This document shows positions 60,715 to 64,000 of a DNA stretch of 64,000 nt, in pieces. Every line of letters begins with the position of its first letter. Position 1 is the first letter of the stretch. Below the pieces are notes generated by a model, which made no database searches, was not told where the DNA came from, and saw only the letters and a program-made list of their open reading frames with translations. A program made the position numbers and the translations under genes. The stretch spans positions 124,001-188,000 of the forward strand of contig MARA01000048.1 in NCBI GenBank assembly GCA_001792895.1, written 5' to 3'. The DNA is from Lentinus brumalis (lineage: Eukaryota; Basidiomycota; Agaricomycetes; Polyporales; Polyporaceae).

Positions 60715-61837
60715 TCACCGAATTGCATCTCGAACACGCATAGTCTCCACCGTCGGTAACGCAAAGCGTTCAAACGGATCTGCGTCGTCACAAGCTTGAT
60801 CGCACGGTTGGCCACCACGCCACCACACGGGCATGCATCCAGATCGACAAGGGATGAGAGGGGTCGTGTTGGCGTAGAAGGACCCTACGAGGCAGTACTT
60901 GTCGCCGAAGTAGCGGGGAGTACGAGGACAAGCTTCGTGATCTTGCTCGCACTCTGAAGCACCGGGCCAGTGGTTGTGAGATCGGCGGAACGTGTACCCT
61001 CTAGCCTGGTACTTCTCGATACATTCGACGGTGCGTGGGGAGGGAAATTCGAGGGCGATGAGCGCAATGGGGTTCAGGACGCCTCTGAAACGCAGCGTGA
61101 GAGCAGGATAGGGGAGGCAGAACTCGTCGGCGGTGACGAAGGTGACGACGTGAGATCCCCAGAAGAAGGGAAGAGGGTGGAGGGCGGACAAGGTTACGCT
61201 CTGAATGACGTCGATCGATCGTCCATTCTTGCTCAGGTGGTACACGCGGTGGAACCCCTTGGAGTCGGAGTGGTAGGAAGGACGGTTGATGGCGTTGAGT
61301 TCGTACCCTTCGACGATGATAAGATACAGCAACATGCGCAGAGCGGAGGTGAACGGGGTGTAGATATCCAGGTCATGCGCCTCCCAGTCCACCGGACCGT
61401 TTCGCTGAAGGAACCGGAGCGATGCAGATCCAGAGATGACGGAGTCGGTGAGGCGTAGCATGGCGCGGAAGCCGTTGGTGTCGGCGAACCATGTGGCGAG
61501 CATCTTGTTGTATTCGTGATTGAGGTGGTTGCTCACAGCAGCATCGGCCTCCGGAGAAGTCTTGCGCCAGTTCGACAAGGACTGCAAGTCCAAGTACGAA
61601 GCGATCTCCATAAGGACGTCAAGGTTCGCGCTATGGTCGAGAGTTAGCACAGCAGTGCGAGCAGAGGCTGTCAAGAAACGTACCGGACATTCGCTCTCGC
61701 CGCTTGCATCTGCCGCTCCTTGAGGATGTCCGTTTGAACGACAGCACGACCATCGGCACGACGCCTGAAGCAACATTTGTCATACGTCAGACAAGATTAG
61801 AGTGATATCCTCACCTGCGAAGACGGATGAGAGGCAT
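60715..61837 (-). CDS. F-box-like protein with a nucleotidyltransferase-like body
   Basis: ATG 61837 (MPLIRLR) splices at GTGAGG...TTCAG to RRRADGRAVVQTDILKERQM, then over an intron ending CCATAG to ANLDVLMEIASYLDLQSLSN WRKTSPEAD (a typical F-box-like helix pair). The remaining exon is long: WFADTNGFRAMLRLTDSVIS, GSASLRFLQRN, DWEAHDLDIYTPFTSALRML and LYLIIVEGYEL. These are followed by KGFHRVYHLSKNGRSIDVIQ, FCLPYPALTLRFRG and a Cys-rich C-terminal part, with the stop at 60715. The spacing GS...(about 15)...DLDIY...EGY, with a second acidic strand IDVIQ, resembles the GS and DxD motifs of the pol-beta nucleotidyltransferase fold. This is inference. The family is common and expanded in Agaricomycetes. 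A short 3' intron could move the stop to 60673. Confidence 0.7.
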
Positions 61838-61950
61838 CGCAAGAGGTGTACGAGGGTAAGGCGGTTATGGGCGAGAGGAGTGAAAGCGAAGTATTCGGAA
61901 TCGGCGATGAGCGCGAACGAGGATTCCAGCCAACGGTAAGGCGGTGGCCC

Positions 61951-61957
61951 TTATATA
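61951..61957 (-). promoter_or_regulatory. TATA box of the F-box/NTase-like gene
   Basis: The complement reads TATATAA about 114 bases before the ATG at 61837. Confidence 0.5.
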
Positions 61958-62245
61958 CCGAACTCTCAGGTCTACGGTCAACATACGTCGTTCCCGGCTC
62001 AACCGCAAAGAGGATAGCAAGGGTGGCATCGAGTCACGCGAGAATGTACTCCCTTCGCTGGCTGTGAATGCACACACCGTTGGGATTCGCGTCGCTCGGT
62101 CCAGCTAAGATTGGGGACACTTGCGCTGTGCGGGTACAGACTTCCGTCTTGGCGAACGTCCAGATCTGACGCAGTTTTGATTCCGGTCGAAGGAACGGAG
62201 TATACGGAGGTAGGTTCAGACGCGGGCGATGCATGCACCCGAACG

Positions 62246-62673
62246 GATGAAACAGGGTTGGCGGAACATTTGAATCGGATGGCAGAGGTCACCGATTGCG
62301 CCGGGAGGGGGAGGAGACGGACTCGCTGCGGGCAAGACATAGTACCGAATACAGTTGAAACAGGGTTCCAGCTGAGAGACAGACGACAATGCGACGGGGA
62401 CCACGAACACACGGTCTTCACGTGGGCAAACCATGAAGCCGATGATGGCTGAAACAGGGTACTCGAAGGGATAAAGCAGAGTCGGCGGAACTGGCAGAGG
62501 TCACCAACCGCGCCGGGAGGGGGAGGGGACGGTCTCGCCGCGGGCCAGACATAGTACCGAAAACAGTTGAAACAGGGTTCCAGCTGAGAGACAGACGACA
62601 CTGCGACGGTGACCACGAATACACTGTCTTCAGCATGGGCAAACCATGAAGCCGATTACGGCTGAAACAGGGT
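62246..62673. repeat. 212-213 base tandem duplication with internal TGAAACAGGGT motif
   Basis: Two units share GGCAGAGGTCACC (62281 and 62493), GCGCCGGGAGGGGGAGG, AGACATAGTACCGAA, GGTTCCAGCTGAGAGACAGA and GGGCAAACCATGAAGCCGAT (62424 and 62637). TGAAACAGGGT occurs five times, near 62248, 62354, 62451, 62567 and 62662, suggesting an older half-unit of about 105 bases. The long complement frame across it is repetitive and not considered coding. Confidence 0.88.
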
Positions 62674-63186
62674 AGCCTCAAAGTCGCAGGAGGTAGAGGG
62701 CGATGAAATATGCGGCGGAAAGAGTTTCGGTCCCGTTAACAGTTGACATTGGAGGTGCTTGAACGAGGCAGGCGTCACGTCGATGAGGATGGTGATGGAT
62801 GCTCGAAGTACATAGCTAACCGCGACAGGTCAGCATGACTGAGCTCTCTGTCAGAGTGGCATACTCACCGGGTTATCGTTATCGGGACTGGGCTGACGGC
62901 AAGCCTGGAATAGGGCTAAGATGACGGCCGGGTCGCCGATCACACGTCATGCGCTGTGAGCTCCGGAATTTGCTGGAGAATGGAGATGAGCGGCCAAGGC
63001 CAGTGCACCGAGCACACTGCCGAGGATGACGTCCTTGGCGGCATTCGGGGGCTGGGAATTCGCCGCCTGTAGAAATCAATTTCCGTCAGGTCGGAACGGA
63101 GCAAGGCTAATGTACTTACAGGCGTTGTGAATGTGCAGAAGTCATCCAAGGTCGCTTCTCGCAACTCTTCTCCTAGAACACTGCCC

Positions 63187-64000
63187 ATGTCTGTCCCCAC
63201 CGGTACGTTCTGATTAGCTTTGTAGTGATGCTCGGAACGTTCAGATCACTCACGCGGACGGCGCATGCCGATACAGGTAACCGTGCGATCGTCCCGACGC
63301 TGTGGCCCGGAGGGCTTGGACGTACGGAAAGCTGCGGCGTGGACCTACAGGTCCGCAAAGATTGGAGGTACATCCCCGAGTCCGTGGACGAGATATGCGA
63401 GTGGGCTACGGTCGGCTCGGATGACGTCGATGACCCTGCGTACGAGTGGGGCAGACGGCATTTGTTGTACCACAGCGCGGTCGTGCCGACTGAATACATG
63501 GGCATCGACACCCGTGTGACCATCGTCCTGCAAGGTTTCTTGGGCACGTTTCAATTGTCGACCTTGGGGAACTGGAAAGGGTGAGTATCATCAGACACGT
63601 ACGCAACCGCTTCTTCCTAATGAGGCTCTTAGACGCGAGAAGGATGCTGCGCGGGCGGTTCAGTACCTTGTACTGCAGTCTGGCGGATGCGATGAGGCGT
63701 TCTCCGCGCAGACACGTGCATTGGACCACCTGAAGCAGTTCATATGCATGAAGGTCGGAGCACCAGCGGACGACCGAGTGTACGGCGGGGACAGCATCTA
63801 CCTCGAGCGACGGGTCTTTACCAAGGTGAGTAGATACGCTCTGAGGGTGTTGGGAGGGTGATCGATGTATGTGTCCAGGTCCGGGCGGTGACCGCTCAAG
63901 AAGACTTCGTGCGGTTGCATGACGGCAACGACCCGCGCCGCTACGCCAGGAAGATTGCGCACAGATGGAGGATCGACCACGTCATTCAAGCTGGGGCTCG
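63187..64000 (+). CDS. Unrecognised protein gene, truncated by the window edge
   Basis: Exons join cleanly. 63187-63202 (MSVPT) joins to 63277-63580 (GNRAIVPTLWPGGLGRTESC, VDLQVRKDWRYIPESVDEIC, EWATVGSDDVDDPAYEWGRR, HLLYHSAVVPTEYMGIDTRV, TIVLQGFLGTFQLSTLGNWK), then to 63633-63825 (REKDAARAVQYLVLQSGGCD, LDHLKQFICMKVGAPADDRV, YGGDSIYLERRVFTK), then to 63879 onward (VRAVTAQEDFVRLHDGNDPR, RYARKIAHRWRIDHVIQAGA), still open at 64000. Splice phases are consistent and the acceptors are CAG or TAG. The start is uncertain; an exon ending KVASRNSSPRTLP may precede it. I recognise no domain. The protein looks soluble. Confidence 0.6.

Noticed and set aside
61999..62616. 205-codon complement frame over the 212-base repeat
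   Set aside because: It is repetitive, Pro/Ser/Cys-rich and simply mirrors the tandem DNA repeat.
62958..63200. Possible complement-strand gene (MGSVLGEELREATLDDFC spliced to a second exon)
   Set aside because: A splice can be drawn, but the plus-strand exon MSVPT/GNRAIVPTLW uses the same bases with better continuity into three further exons.

Overview
The window is nuclear DNA from a filamentous basidiomycete, most likely a wood-decay Agaricomycete (Polyporales-like). The evidence is GC-rich exons split by many short (about 45-70 base) GT-AG introns with CTGAC/CTAAC-type branch sites, and fungal gene families with basidiomycete features: a GDSG trypsin-like family, a TET/JBP-type oxygenase, F-box families, and the widespread membrane protein carrying an SGIGVR motif. 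Because of the introns, no gene except the shortest is one open frame. Coordinates given run from start codon to stop codon and include introns. Gene names rest on recognising family motifs by eye; no database was searched.

Layout. 1-1.18 kb holds a (GTC/GTG)n tract and no gene. 1.18-4.35 kb (-) is an amino-acid permease. 5.0-6.94 kb (+) is a conserved membrane protein of unknown function. 7.06-10.73 kb is a decayed trypsin-like protease gene (-) flanked by two direct copies of a dispersed repeat, one of which carries a nested 349-base MITE-like insertion. 10.98-13.41 kb is a perfect head-to-tail pair of a 1,205-base element with terminal inverted repeats. 14.0-19.7 kb (-) has two monocarboxylate-transporter-like MFS genes separated by 2.4 kb without a recognisable gene.

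20.6-37.2 kb is a cluster of three paralogous, apparently intact secreted GH35 beta-galactosidase genes (-, +, +), with an F-box gene, frameshifted by one base, between the second and third. A third MFS transporter follows at 37.6-39.4 kb (-). The neighbouring transporters make a galactoside-use locus plausible, but that is inference from position only. 40.1-46.1 kb is a housekeeping block: an AFG2-type AAA-ATPase (-) head-to-head with the GPI-transamidase subunit gene GPI16/PIG-T (+). 46.1-53.4 kb is gene-poor, holding one clear small Cys/His-rich protein gene (49.4-50.0 kb).

53.4-64 kb is an accessory block. It has three paralogous genes of an unrecognised family (-), a TET/JBP-like 2-oxoglutarate/Fe(II) dioxygenase gene (+) preceded by a 101-base tandem repeat, an F-box-like gene whose body looks like a nucleotidyltransferase fold (-), a 212-base tandem repeat, and an unrecognised gene running off the right edge (+). 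This lineage-specific cluster around a putative nucleic-acid-modifying oxygenase is the most interesting part of the window.
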